Below, piece by piece: positions 26,967 through 35,073 of a stretch of 35,494 nucleotides of DNA. The translations under genes and the position numbers were made by a program. The stretch is taken from positions 1 to 35,494 of the forward strand of contig RPRK01000028.1 of the NCBI GenBank assembly GCA_003818495.1, given 5' to 3'. Every line of letters begins with the position of its first letter. Positions within the stretch are counted from its first letter, which is position 1. A model generated the notes under the pieces. It was not told the DNA's origin. It saw nothing but the letters and a program-made list of their open reading frames with translations, and did not search any database. This DNA comes from Burkholderiales bacterium (GTDB lineage: Bacteria; Pseudomonadota; Gammaproteobacteria; Burkholderiales; Burkholderiaceae_E).

Positions 26967-27440
26967 TCAGCGCAGCTCGGCCTTCAGGCCGGTGAGCAGT
27001 TCGGCGTGCCGGGTCGCGTCGATCTCGCGCTTGAGGATCCGCTCGGCGCCGGCGACCGCCAGCGTGGCGACCTGTTCGCGGAGCTGGTCCTTGGCGCGCT
27101 GGGCGGCCAGGGCGGCTTCGCCTTCCGCGGCCTTGCGGGCCTCGGCGACGATGCGCGCACCTTCGGCGCGGGCGTCCTCGATCAGCGAGGCGGCCTGCTT
27201 CTCGCCCGAGGCACGGACCTCGGCGGCGCTGGCGCGGGCCTGGTTGATCTCGGCCTGCACGCGCTTCTCGGCAGCGGCCAGATCGGCCTTCGCCTTGTCG
27301 GCGGCGGCCAGGCCGTCGGCGATGCGCTTGCTGCGCTCGTCGAGTGCCTTGACGATCGGCGGCCACACGTACTTCGCCGTGAAGACCCAGAGCGCCAGGA
27401 ACACGACGATCTGGACGAATAGCGTCGCGTTGATGTTCAC
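26967..27440 (-). CDS. atpF: ATP synthase Fo subunit b
   Basis: The 157-residue protein has one N-terminal membrane helix (NATLFVQIVVFLALWVFTAKYVWPPI, of which FVQIVVFLALWVF is the core) and a long charged, Ala-rich helix to the end, the form of the peripheral stalk subunit b. Two copies form the stator that holds F1 against rotation. Positions with R/E and A alternation such as LAAAEKRVQAEI support a right-handed coiled coil. It lies 71 bp after atpE. Confidence 0.97.
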   Translation of the reverse strand: MNINATLFVQIVVFLALWVFTAKYVWPPIVKALDERSKRIADGLAAADKAKADLAAAEKRVQAEINQARASAAEVRASGEKQAASLIEDARAEGARIVAEARKAAEGEAALAAQRAKDQLREQVATLAVAGAERILKREIDATRHAELLTGLKAELR

Positions 27441-27511
27441 GACCGATTTCCTATGAAGGGTTCCAGGGTGGTCGGCATGATGCCGAGCCGATGGCTGGTG
27501 TCAGCCCTGGA

Positions 27512-27787
<276 letters not shown>

Positions 27788-27827
27788 TCAGGGTTGATGC
27801 GAAAGGTCTTCGGTAACGAAGCCGGGC

Positions 27828-28673
27828 TCAGTGATGCTCGTGCGCCTGTCCGATGTAGACGAGCGTGAGCATCATGAAGATGAACGCCTGCAGCACGACG
27901 ATCAGGATGTGGAAGATCGCCCAGCCGAGGCCGGTGAGGAAGTGCAGGCCGAAGCCCCACCAGGTGGCCGTCGCGCCGAGCAGCGCGATCAGCATGAACA
28001 CCAGTTCGCCGGCGAACATGTTGCCGAAGAGTCGCATCCCGAGCGAGACGGTCTTGGCCGCGTACTCGATCAGCTGAAGCGCGAAGTTGAACGGGGCGAG
28101 CGCGATCTTGGCGCCGAACGGGGCCGAGAACAGCTCGTGCACGAAGCCGCCGCCGCCCTTGGTCTTGATGCCGTAGTAGATGGACGCGCCGAGCACGACC
28201 AGCGACATCGCGAGGGTGGCGTTGAGGTCGGCGGTCGGCACGACGCGCATGTACGCGTGGTGCGGGTCGCGGCCGGTGGCGCCGAAGATCAGTTCCCATG
28301 CCTTCGGGATCAGGTCCAGCGGCACCAGGTCCATCGCGTTCATCAGGAGGATCCAGACGAACGACACGAGGGCCAGCGGCGCGATGTAGGTCAGGTCGCC
28401 CTTGACGATCGAGCGGGCCTGCTCGTGCACGAACTCGACGATCGACTCGACGGCACCGACGAAGCGACCCGGGACGCCCGAGGTGACGGCCTTGGCGGCG
28501 CGCCACATGAAGAAGGCACCGAGCACGCCCATCGCGACGGACCAGAACACGGTGTCGACGTTGATGACGGAGAAATCAATCACCTTCTCCTGGGCGTGCC
28601 CAGTGGTGTTGAAGTGCGTCAGGTGATGGACGATGTATTCGGAGGCGGTCGGTGCGTGCGCGGCGTCGGCCAT
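27828..28673 (-). CDS. atpB: ATP synthase Fo subunit a
   Basis: The 281-residue membrane protein has five to six hydrophobic segments and the essential arginine R214 in the [15 protein letters not shown] motif, which lies opposite the c-ring carboxylate. [13 protein letters not shown] and the C-terminal [20 protein letters not shown] are also typical. Subunit a provides the two proton half-channels. It lies 30 bp downstream of atpI and 76 bp upstream of atpE. Confidence 0.97.
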   Translation of the reverse strand: MADAAHAPTASEYIVHHLTHFNTTGHAQEKVIDFSVINVDTVFWSVAMGVLGAFFMWRAAKAVTSGVPGRFVGAVESIVEFVHEQARSIVKGDLTYIAPLALVSFVWILLMNAMDLVPLDLIPKAWELIFGATGRDPHHAYMRVVPTADLNATLAMSLVVLGASIYYGIKTKGGGGFVHELFSAPFGAKIALAPFNFALQLIEYAAKTVSLGMRLFGNMFAGELVFMLIALLGATATWWGFGLHFLTGLGWAIFHILIVVLQAFIFMMLTLVYIGQAHEHH

Positions 28674-28703
28674 GGCTTCAGGTATGTCGCGAGGACGTTC
28701 GAT

Positions 28704-29123
28704 TCATCGTCTGCCGCCCACCGCCGCGTCTTCCGTCACCCCCTCCCCGGGGGTTCCGGCCGCGTCACCCGGCCCCGGGACGTCGCGCTGGAACAGCAGC
28801 GCGAAGATCGGGACCTGCAGTGCGGCGATCAGACCGATCAGCAAGGCCAGCCAGCGGACCGACTCGAAGGACCTGGCCACCCACACGACGAGTGCGGTGG
28901 TCAGGCCGATCTTGGCGAACTCGCCGAGGAAGAACACCGCGGGATACGACTCCGCGGGCTTGCCCCGGTGACTCGCCAGTCGCAACGCGAACAGGCCGTT
29001 CGGAATGATCGCCGCCGCGCCGCCGAGCACCAGGAACTTGGCACTCGTCCAGTCGATCCAAAATCCGGCTACGAGAGCCAGAAGGACGACCGTGGCGACT
29101 TGCAGACCGACCGCGATGAACAT
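28704..29123 (-). CDS. atpI: ATP synthase assembly/accessory protein I
   Basis: The 139-residue protein has four hydrophobic segments with a PNGLFALRL motif between the second and third, as in AtpI proteins, and sits first in the atp operon. AtpI assists c-ring assembly or magnesium/ion supply in several bacteria. The ATG at 29123 was chosen; a TTG at 29156 would lie at the predicted transcription start and is unlikely. The C-terminal 30 residues are hydrophilic and Gly-rich without a recognised motif. Sequence conservation in this family is low, so assignment leans on topology and position. Confidence 0.88.
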   Translation of the reverse strand: MFIAVGLQVATVVLLALVAGFWIDWTSAKFLVLGGAAAIIPNGLFALRLASHRGKPAESYPAVFFLGEFAKIGLTTALVVWVARSFESVRWLALLIGLIAALQVPIFALLFQRDVPGPGDAAGTPGEGVTEDAAVGGRR

Positions 29124-29165
29124 TGCTGAAATCGCAGTCAGACGTGCGGCAGGCAAAGACTGAAG

Positions 29166-29194
29166 AGTATAGGGGATCGGACGAGGCGGGTCAA
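29166..29194 (-). promoter_or_regulatory. Sigma-70 promoter of the atp operon
   Basis: On the minus strand TTGACC (29189-29194) and TATACT (29166-29171) are separated by exactly 17 bp. Each box matches the consensus at five of six positions. The predicted transcript would start near 29159, giving a leader of about 36 bases before the atpI ATG. Confidence 0.8.
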
Positions 29195-29296
29195 AGAACG
29201 CGCAGGGGATGTGATGCAATGCACCATCTCCCGCGAGGCCCGTGCCGTGCCGGAATCGGGAATTCGTCATACCGATGGAACGGGGGGGTGCCGGCG

Positions 29297-29362
29297 ATGG
29301 GGCGAGGATGCGCCGCGGATGTGGCGAGCATGTGGCGAGCGTGTGGCGCGCATGTGGCCGGA
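29297..29362. repeat. Six tandem 11-bp repeats upstream of the HtrA-like gene
   Basis: Six consecutive 11-bp units follow the pattern ATGTGGCGAGC with variation: the third and fourth are identical, the others differ at one to four positions. They begin at 29297, 29308, 29319, 29330, 29341 and 29352. One helical turn per unit and a length that is not a multiple of three argue for DNA-level rather than coding function. The array lies 116 bp before the HtrA-like ATG. Confidence 0.75.
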
Positions 29363-29477
29363 GGCGGAGCCCGTCATGCCGGGCCGGACCTCGGCCGCCC
29401 GTACCGGCCGCCCGGCTTCCCTTGCGTTTTCGCGTCGCTGACCGAACAATCGATCCGACGAGCATCGGGAGGTTCGG

Positions 29478-30626
29478 ATGCGTAGCGTGTCTCGCGGCGG
29501 CCGTGTCGCCGAGTCTTGCCTGGCGACGGTCCGTCGCACGGTCCCCGGGCAGACGCCCGATGCGGGTCTGCAGGGTCTGCGGACGGGCCTGTCCAGACGG
29601 CGCATCGCCGGCGGACTGGCGGCGGCGGTCGCGACGGGGCTGATGCCCGGGGTGTCCGCGGCGCAGCAGGTGCCCCGACCTCAGGGCGGCCCGCGGGCCC
29701 CCTCTCCGGGGCTCGGCGACCTGACCCGGTTCAACAGCTCGATCGTTCGGCTCGACGCCAAGGTGCCGGACGACGCCACCTCGGCACAGAGCCTGGGTGC
29801 CGATCGGGTCGGCACCGGCGTCATCCTCGACGACCGGACCGTGCTGACCATCGGCTACCTGACGCTGGAGGCCGACGCGGTGATGGTCACCACCGCGTCC
29901 GGCAAGCGGATTCCCGCGTCGGTCGCCGGCTACGACCACACCACCGGCTTCGGCCTGGTGCGCACGGTGCTTCCGGTCGACGGACGTCCGATGGCGCTCG
30001 GCGATTCCGACCGGGTGCGCGAGAAGCAGCGGGTGCTCACGCTCGGCCACGGCGAGCCCGAGGCCACCGAGATCTACGTGCTGTCGCGCAAGACCTTCTC
30101 CGCCGGCTGGGAGTACCTGCTCGAGACCGCCATCTTCACGTTCCCGCCGGTCAACAACTGGAGCGGGGCGGCGCTGATCTCGGTCGAGGACGGCAGCCTG
30201 CTCGGCGTCGGCTCGCTGATCGTCAACGACGCGGCGAGCGGGCAGCAGGGCATCCCCGGCAACCTCTGGGTGCCGGTGAACCTGCTCAAGCCGATCATGG
30301 CCGACCTGCTCGCGAAGGGCCGTCGCAGCGAGGGCGCCAATCCCTGGCTCGGCATGACGACCGAGACGGTGCGCGGCAACCTGATGGTCGTGCGCGTCAC
30401 GCGCAACGGACCCGCCGAGTCCGCGGGCGTCTCGCCGGGGGACATCGTCGTCGGTGTCGCGGGCGAGAAGGTGAGCGACCAGGCCGAGTTCTACCGGAAG
30501 GTCTGGAAGGTCGGCCCGGCAGGGACGACGATTCCGCTCAAGCTGCTGAAGGACGGGGACGTCCGGGACCTGACGGTCAAGTCGATCGACCGCGCCGACT
30601 TCCTCAGGAAGGCGACCGGCATCTGA
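29478..30626 (+). CDS. Exported HtrA-like (S1C) pseudoprotease with PDZ domain
   Basis: The 382-residue protein has a late signal sequence: SRRRIAGGL at 39-47 and a hydrophobic stretch ending in VSAAQ, which resembles a Tat signal. Residues about 85-275 follow a trypsin-like HtrA fold (GTGVILDDRTVLTIGYLT, MALGDSDRVREKQRVLTLG, NNWSGAALI, LLGVGSLIV) and about 286-370 a PDZ domain (GPAESAGVSPGDIVVGVAG). The catalytic His position is Tyr127, the Asp position is Gly157, and only Ser229 remains, so proteolysis is unlikely; substrate or peptide binding through PDZ may persist. The first 38 residues before the signal are unusual, and a later start is possible. It is divergent from the atp operon. Confidence 0.78.
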   Translation: MRSVSRGGRVAESCLATVRRTVPGQTPDAGLQGLRTGLSRRRIAGGLAAAVATGLMPGVSAAQQVPRPQGGPRAPSPGLGDLTRFNSSIVRLDAKVPDDATSAQSLGADRVGTGVILDDRTVLTIGYLTLEADAVMVTTASGKRIPASVAGYDHTTGFGLVRTVLPVDGRPMALGDSDRVREKQRVLTLGHGEPEATEIYVLSRKTFSAGWEYLLETAIFTFPPVNNWSGAALISVEDGSLLGVGSLIVNDAASGQQGIPGNLWVPVNLLKPIMADLLAKGRRSEGANPWLGMTTETVRGNLMVVRVTRNGPAESAGVSPGDIVVGVAGEKVSDQAEFYRKVWKVGPAGTTIPLKLLKDGDVRDLTVKSIDRADFLRKATGI

Positions 30627-30632
30627 GTCTCC

Positions 30633-30660
30633 GGGGGCGGCGCGCGACGCGCCGCACCCC
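30633..30660. terminator. Hairpin between the HtrA-like gene and parB
   Basis: GCGGCGCG and CGCGCCGC form a perfect 8-bp stem around CGA, extended by GGGG with CCCC across a one-base bulge. It lies between two convergent stop codons and could act on both transcripts. No T tract. Confidence 0.5.
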
Positions 30661-30682
30661 GCTCGCCGATCCCGTCGGCGCG

Positions 30683-31609
30683 TCAGTCGCCGATCCGGTC
30701 GGCGTCGAGTCCGAGTGCCGCGCGCAGGCCCTCGAACTGCTCGATCGAGTCGAAGTGCACCACCAGCCGGCCCTTGCCGCGGGCGTTCGCATGCAGCTCG
30801 ACCGGCGCGTTCAGGTGGTCGGCGAGCTTGCCCTGCAGGCGAGCGAGGTCCGCGTCCGCCACGCGCTTCGGGCGCGAGGTCGGCGCCGATCCGGTGCCGG
30901 CGGCCTCGGCGGCGGTCTGCGCCACCAGCTTCTCGGTATCGCGCACGGACAGGCGCTTCTCGACGACCCGGTTCGCGGTCAGGATCTGCTGCGCGCGCTC
31001 GAGCGAGAGCAGCGCCCGGGCATGGCCCATCTCCAGGTCGCCGGCGAGCAGCATCGTCTGCACCGGCTCGGCGAGGTTCAGCAGCCGCAGCAGGTTCGAG
31101 GTCGCGCTGCGCGAGCGACCGATCGCCTCGGAGGCCTGCTCGTGGGTGTACTGGAACTCGTCGAGGAGACGGCGGATCGCCTGGGCCTCCTCGAGCGGAT
31201 TCAGGTCCTCGCGCTGGATGTTCTCGATCAGGGCCATCGCGAGCGCGTTCTGGTCGCTGACCTCGCGCACCACCACCGGCACCTCGTCGAGTCCGGCGAG
31301 CTGGGCCGCGCGGAAGCGTCGCTCGCCGGCGATGATCTCGTGGCGGCCGCCACCGATCGGTCGGACCATCAGCGGCTGCATCACGCCGTGCATCCGGATC
31401 GAGGCGGCGAGCTCCTGCAGCGCGGCCTCGTCCATCCGCGTGCGCGGCTGGTAGCGGCCCGCCTGCAGCACCGAGACCGGCAGGGCGACCGGCGGCAGCG
31501 GCACGCCCGCGAGGTCGAGCGACGGCGGCGGGCGATCCGCGCCGAGCAGGTTGTCGAGCCCTCGGCCGAGGCCCTTGAGCTTCCGGGGGGTGGCGGCGGG
31601 TGTCGTCAT
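30683..31609 (-). CDS. parB: Chromosome partitioning protein ParB
   Basis: The 308-residue protein has the ParB order: KLKGLGRGLDNLLG at the start, the CTP-binding N-terminal domain (QPRTRMDEAALQELAASI, GERRFRAAQLAG at 95-106 and ENIQREDLNPLEEA at 129-142), a helix-turn-helix (about 153-178, HEQASEAIGRSRSATSNLLRL) and a C-terminal dimerisation domain. ParB loads at parS, spreads as a CTP-dependent clamp and works with ParA to segregate the origin. It lies 26 bp after parA. A near-perfect parS is 3.4 kb upstream of it, in front of mnmG. Confidence 0.95.
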   Translation of the reverse strand: MTTPAATPRKLKGLGRGLDNLLGADRPPPSLDLAGVPLPPVALPVSVLQAGRYQPRTRMDEAALQELAASIRMHGVMQPLMVRPIGGGRHEIIAGERRFRAAQLAGLDEVPVVVREVSDQNALAMALIENIQREDLNPLEEAQAIRRLLDEFQYTHEQASEAIGRSRSATSNLLRLLNLAEPVQTMLLAGDLEMGHARALLSLERAQQILTANRVVEKRLSVRDTEKLVAQTAAEAAGTGSAPTSRPKRVADADLARLQGKLADHLNAPVELHANARGKGRLVVHFDSIEQFEGLRAALGLDADRIGD

Positions 31610-31635
31610 CGCGGAGGTGTCCGTGGGGCGGGAGT

Positions 31636-32406
31636 TCAAAAGGTATCCATGCGCTCGATCATCTCGGCGCCGAAATCGATGTAGGCGCGCGCGCCCTTCG
31701 AGGCCGGGTCGAAGACGACGCCGGGAATGCCGTGGCTGGGCGCTTCGGCGAGGCGGACGTTGCGCGGGATCACGGTCCGGAACACCTTGTCGCCGAAGTG
31801 CCGCTCGAGCTGGGCGGACACCTGCTGCGAGAGCGTCATCCTCGGGTCGAACATCACGCGGAGCAGACCGATGACCTTGAGGTTCGTGTTCAGGTTCGCG
31901 TGGACCTTCTTGATCGTGGCGACCAGGTCGGACAGCCCCTCGAGCGCGTAGTACTCGCACTGCATCGGGATCACCACGCCGTGGGCTGCGCACAGCCCGT
32001 TGAGCGTCAGCAGCGACAGCGCCGGCGGCGCATCGATCAGCACGAAGTCGTACTGATCGTCGACCGCGGCGAGGGCCTCCTTCAGTCGCGTCTCGCGCTC
32101 GTCGAAATCGACCAGCTCGATCTCGGCACCGGCCAGCTCGCGGTTGGCCGGCAGCACGTCGAAGCCGCCGGCTTCGCTGCGGACGCACGCCTCGGTCACG
32201 TCCGACAGCCCGATCAGCACCTGGTAGACCGTGCGTTCGAGGGTCCGCTTGTCGATGCCGCTGCCCATCGTGGCGTTGCCCTGCGGATCGAGGTCGACGA
32301 GCAGCATCTTCTTGCCCAGGCGTGCGAGCGCGGCGGCGAGGTTGACCGAGGTGGTGGTCTTTCCGACCCCACCCTTCTGGTTCGCGATGGCGAAGATCTT
32401 GGCCAC
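31636..32406 (-). CDS. parA: Chromosome partitioning ATPase ParA
   Basis: The 256-residue ParA/Soj ATPase has a deviant Walker A, KGGVGKTTT from residue 11, LLVDLDPQGNAT as the A' motif, and FVLIDAPPAL as Walker B. It lacks the N-terminal helix-turn-helix of plasmid ParA type Ia, as expected for chromosomal ParA. ATP-bound dimers coat the nucleoid and pull ParB-parS complexes. It follows rsmG by 23 bp and precedes parB by 26 bp. Confidence 0.96.
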   Translation of the reverse strand: MAKIFAIANQKGGVGKTTTSVNLAAALARLGKKMLLVDLDPQGNATMGSGIDKRTLERTVYQVLIGLSDVTEACVRSEAGGFDVLPANRELAGAEIELVDFDERETRLKEALAAVDDQYDFVLIDAPPALSLLTLNGLCAAHGVVIPMQCEYYALEGLSDLVATIKKVHANLNTNLKVIGLLRVMFDPRMTLSQQVSAQLERHFGDKVFRTVIPRNVRLAEAPSHGIPGVVFDPASKGARAYIDFGAEMIERMDTF

Positions 32407-32429
32407 GGGCTGGCGGCTCCGGGAGGGAA

Positions 32430-33128
32430 TCAGGTCGGCCGGACGGCCGTCGGGCCGCGCCGGATCAGCACGAGGTGACGCTCGGCGTCGAGGAACGGGA
32501 CGTGGATCGGCTCGATGCCGGCGGTGCAGTCGTCGGGCAGGGCCTCGAGCTCGTCGTCGATCTCGCGTCGCTGGCCCTTCATCGCGACCAGCAGCGTGGC
32601 CGGACCGGTGAGCCCGACGGCGGTGTCGACGAAGTCCACCAGCGACGCGAAGGCGCGGCAGAGCACGAGATCGACGGTGCGCGCGACGGTTTCGGCGCGA
32701 CCCGTCACGACTTCGACGTTAGTGAGTCCCAACTCTGCGCATACCTGGCGTTGAAAGGCCGTCTTCTTTCCGACAGGCTCGATGGATACCACCTGCGCGG
32801 CCGGGTGGACGATGGCGATCACCAGGCCCGGCAGGCCGGCGCCCGAACCGATGTCCGCGACGGTGGCGCGGTCCAGATCGAGTCGCCGGTCGAGCGCGGG
32901 CAGGATGGCCAGCGAGTCCATGAGGTGCTGGACCAGCATCTGGGCCGGGTCGCGAACCGAGGTCAGGTTGTAGACCGAGTTCCACTTGCGCAGCAGGCCG
33001 ACATAGTCGATCAGCTTGCGCCGTGTCGGTTCGTCGAGGGACAGACCGAGTTCGGACGCACCCTGGGCCAGCAGCGCCGGCAGATCGACGTCGCCCTGCC
33101 CGGCCGCTGCGCGACGCTCAGGCGGCAT
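32430..33128 (-). CDS. rsmG: 16S rRNA (guanine527-N7)-methyltransferase RsmG (GidB)
   Basis: The 232-residue methyltransferase contains the SAM-binding motif [10 protein letters not shown] at 92-101, preceded by [15 protein letters not shown], the hallmark N-terminal segment of RsmG, and followed by [13 protein letters not shown] and GRAE. It methylates N7 of G527 in 16S rRNA. Its start overlaps the mnmG stop by 11 bp, indicating translational coupling. Alternative upstream starts would extend into the mnmG frame. Confidence 0.95.
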   Translation of the reverse strand: MPPERRAAAGQGDVDLPALLAQGASELGLSLDEPTRRKLIDYVGLLRKWNSVYNLTSVRDPAQMLVQHLMDSLAILPALDRRLDLDRATVADIGSGAGLPGLVIAIVHPAAQVVSIEPVGKKTAFQRQVCAELGLTNVEVVTGRAETVARTVDLVLCRAFASLVDFVDTAVGLTGPATLLVAMKGQRREIDDELEALPDDCTAGIEPIHVPFLDAERHLVLIRRGPTAVRPT

Positions 33129-35013
33129 CCCGGGAGGCGCCCGCGCGCCGGCGCTTGAGATGGACGAGCAGCAGCGAGATCGCGGCCGGAGTGATGCCCT
33201 GGATGCGTCCCGCCTGCCCCACGGTCTGCGGCCGATGCTGGGCGAGGCGCTGGCGCGCTTCGAACGACAGGCCGCGGACCTCGGCATAGTCGAGATCGTC
33301 CGGGATCGCCTGGTGTTCCTGCTGACCCTGGCGCGTCACTTCGGCCTGCTGCCGCGTGATGTATCCGGCGTACTTCAGCTGGATCTCGACCTGCTCGGCG
33401 ACGGCGGGATCGGTGGCCCCCGGTCCGCCGGTGGCCTCGACGACGGACGCGTAGCTGACGTCGGGCCGCTTGACCAGGTCGGCCAGCGCATAGTCGCGCT
33501 CGAGCGGAGCGCCGAGAAGCGCCGTGGCCGCCGCCGCATCGAGCACCTTCGGGTTCACCCAGGTGCTGCGCAGCCGCTGCAGCTCGGCATCGATCGCGTC
33601 GCGCTTGCGGCAGAAGGCATCCCATCGGGCATCGTCGACACAGCCCAGCCGACGGCCGATCGCGGTCAGTCGCAGATCGGCGTTGTCCTCGCGCAGGCTG
33701 AGCCGGTATTCCGCGCGACTGGTGAACATCCGGTACGGCTCGGCGACGCCTCGGGTGATCAAGTCGTCGACCAGCACGCCGAGGTAGGCCTCGTTCCGTG
33801 CCGGGCACCACGGGTCGCGGTCCGTCACCTGCAGTGCGGCGTTCACGCCGGCCAGCAGACCCTGGGCCGCCGCTTCCTCGTAGCCGGTGGTGCCGTTGAT
33901 CTGTCCGGCGAAGAACAGGCCGCCGATCGACTTCGTCTCGAGCGACGTCTTCAGGGCGCGCGGATCGTAGTAGTCGTATTCGATCGCGTAGCCCGGCCGC
34001 AGGATGTGGGCACGCTCCAGCCCGACCATCGAGCGGACGAGTTCGATCTGGACGTCGAACGGCAGGCTCGTCGAGACGCCGTTCGGATAGATCTCGTGCG
34101 TCGTCAGGCCTTCGGGCTCGAGGAAGATCTGGTGCGCATCCTTGTGGGCGAACCGGTGGATCTTGTCCTCGATCGACGGACAGTAGCGCGGACCGACGCC
34201 TTCGATCACGCCGGTGTACATCGGCGACCGGTCGAGTCCGCCCCGGATGATCTCGTGCGTCCGGGCGTTGGTATGGGTGATCCAGCACGGGAGCTGACGC
34301 GGGTGCTGTGCGGCATCGCCGAGGAACGAGAACACCGGTACCGGGTCGCTGTCGCCGGGCTGCACCTCGAGGCGATCGAAGTCGATCGAGCGGCCGTCGA
34401 TGCGCGGCGGCGTACCCGTCTTGAGGCGGCCCTGCGGCAAGGCGAGATCCTTCAGCCGCGCACCGAGCGACATCGCGGGGGGATCACCGGCGCGTCCGGC
34501 CGCGTAGTGCTGCAGCCCCACGTGGATCAGGCCGTTGAGAAACGTGCCTGCGGTCACGACGACGGCCCGGGCGCGGAATCGCAGACCGATCTGGGTGACG
34601 GCGCCAACGACGCGATCGCCCTCGACCATCAGGTCATCCACCGGTTGCTGGAACAGCCAGAGGTTCGGCTGGTTCTCGAGCCGCCCGCGGATCGCCTGTC
34701 GGTAGAGCACCCGGTCGGCCTGCGCCCGTGTGGCACGGACGGCCGGGCCTTTGCTCGAGTTGAGGATCCTGAACTGGATGCCAGCCTCGTCGGTCGCTGC
34801 CGCCATCGCCCCGCCGAGCGCGTCGACTTCCTTGACCAGATGCCCTTTGCCGATTCCGCCGATCGACGGGTTGCACGACATCTGGCCCAGCGTCTCGATG
34901 TTGTGGGTCAGGAGGAGCGTGCGCACCCCCATCCGGGCAGCAGCGAGGGCTGCTTCCGTACCGGCATGACCGCCACCCACGACGATGACATCGAACTGTT
35001 CGGGGAAATCCAT
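33118..35013 (-). CDS. mnmG: tRNA uridine-5-carboxymethylaminomethyl modification enzyme MnmG (GidA)
   Basis: The 631-residue protein is full length. An FAD-binding GGGHAG loop lies at 13-18, followed by [20 protein letters not shown] with C47, and [21 protein letters not shown]. With MnmE, which is outside the window, it makes the cmnm5U34 modification of tRNA anticodons. The ATG at 35013 gives the usual start [15 protein letters not shown]. It is the first gene of the mnmG-rsmG-parA-parB operon, with a TATAAT box 34-39 bp upstream. Confidence 0.97.
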   Translation of the reverse strand: MDFPEQFDVIVVGGGHAGTEAALAAARMGVRTLLLTHNIETLGQMSCNPSIGGIGKGHLVKEVDALGGAMAAATDEAGIQFRILNSSKGPAVRATRAQADRVLYRQAIRGRLENQPNLWLFQQPVDDLMVEGDRVVGAVTQIGLRFRARAVVVTAGTFLNGLIHVGLQHYAAGRAGDPPAMSLGARLKDLALPQGRLKTGTPPRIDGRSIDFDRLEVQPGDSDPVPVFSFLGDAAQHPRQLPCWITHTNARTHEIIRGGLDRSPMYTGVIEGVGPRYCPSIEDKIHRFAHKDAHQIFLEPEGLTTHEIYPNGVSTSLPFDVQIELVRSMVGLERAHILRPGYAIEYDYYDPRALKTSLETKSIGGLFFAGQINGTTGYEEAAAQGLLAGVNAALQVTDRDPWCPARNEAYLGVLVDDLITRGVAEPYRMFTSRAEYRLSLREDNADLRLTAIGRRLGCVDDARWDAFCRKRDAIDAELQRLRSTWVNPKVLDAAAATALLGAPLERDYALADLVKRPDVSYASVVEATGGPGATDPAVAEQVEIQLKYAGYITRQQAEVTRQGQQEHQAIPDDLDYAEVRGLSFEARQRLAQHRPQTVGQAGRIQGITPAAISLLLVHLKRRRAGASRDAA

Positions 35014-35046
35014 GGCGCAACCGACGCTAAGACCGAGCGGGACGCG

Positions 35047-35052
35047 ATTATA
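35047..35052 (-). promoter_or_regulatory. -10 box of the mnmG operon
   Basis: On the minus strand the sequence is a perfect TATAAT. No good -35 hexamer is found at 16-18 bp; that position falls at the upstream edge of the parS palindrome. The predicted transcript would start about 27 bases before the mnmG ATG. Confidence 0.6.
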
Positions 35053-35057
35053 GGCGC

Positions 35058-35073
35058 GGTTTCACGTGAAACA
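35058..35073. promoter_or_regulatory. parS: parS centromere site
   Basis: GGTTTCACGTGAAACA matches the consensus parS (TGTTTCACGTGAAACA) at 15 of 16 positions, with an intact 14-bp palindromic core at 35059-35072. It lies 6 bp upstream of the TATAAT of mnmG, in the same operon region that encodes ParA and ParB. Confidence 0.92.

Larger units (their letters stand above)
29124..29477. other. Divergent intergenic region between atpI and the HtrA-like gene
   Basis: This 354-bp region holds the atp promoter at its left side and the six 11-bp repeats in the middle. I find no gene in it; short open frames crossing the repeats have no recognisable product or ribosome binding site. No convincing promoter for the plus-strand gene could be picked out. 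Confidence 0.6.

Noticed and set aside
29211-29441. Small plus-strand open frame across the 11-bp repeats
   Set aside because: The 11-bp unit is not a multiple of three, there is no ribosome binding site or known motif, and the composition follows the repeat.
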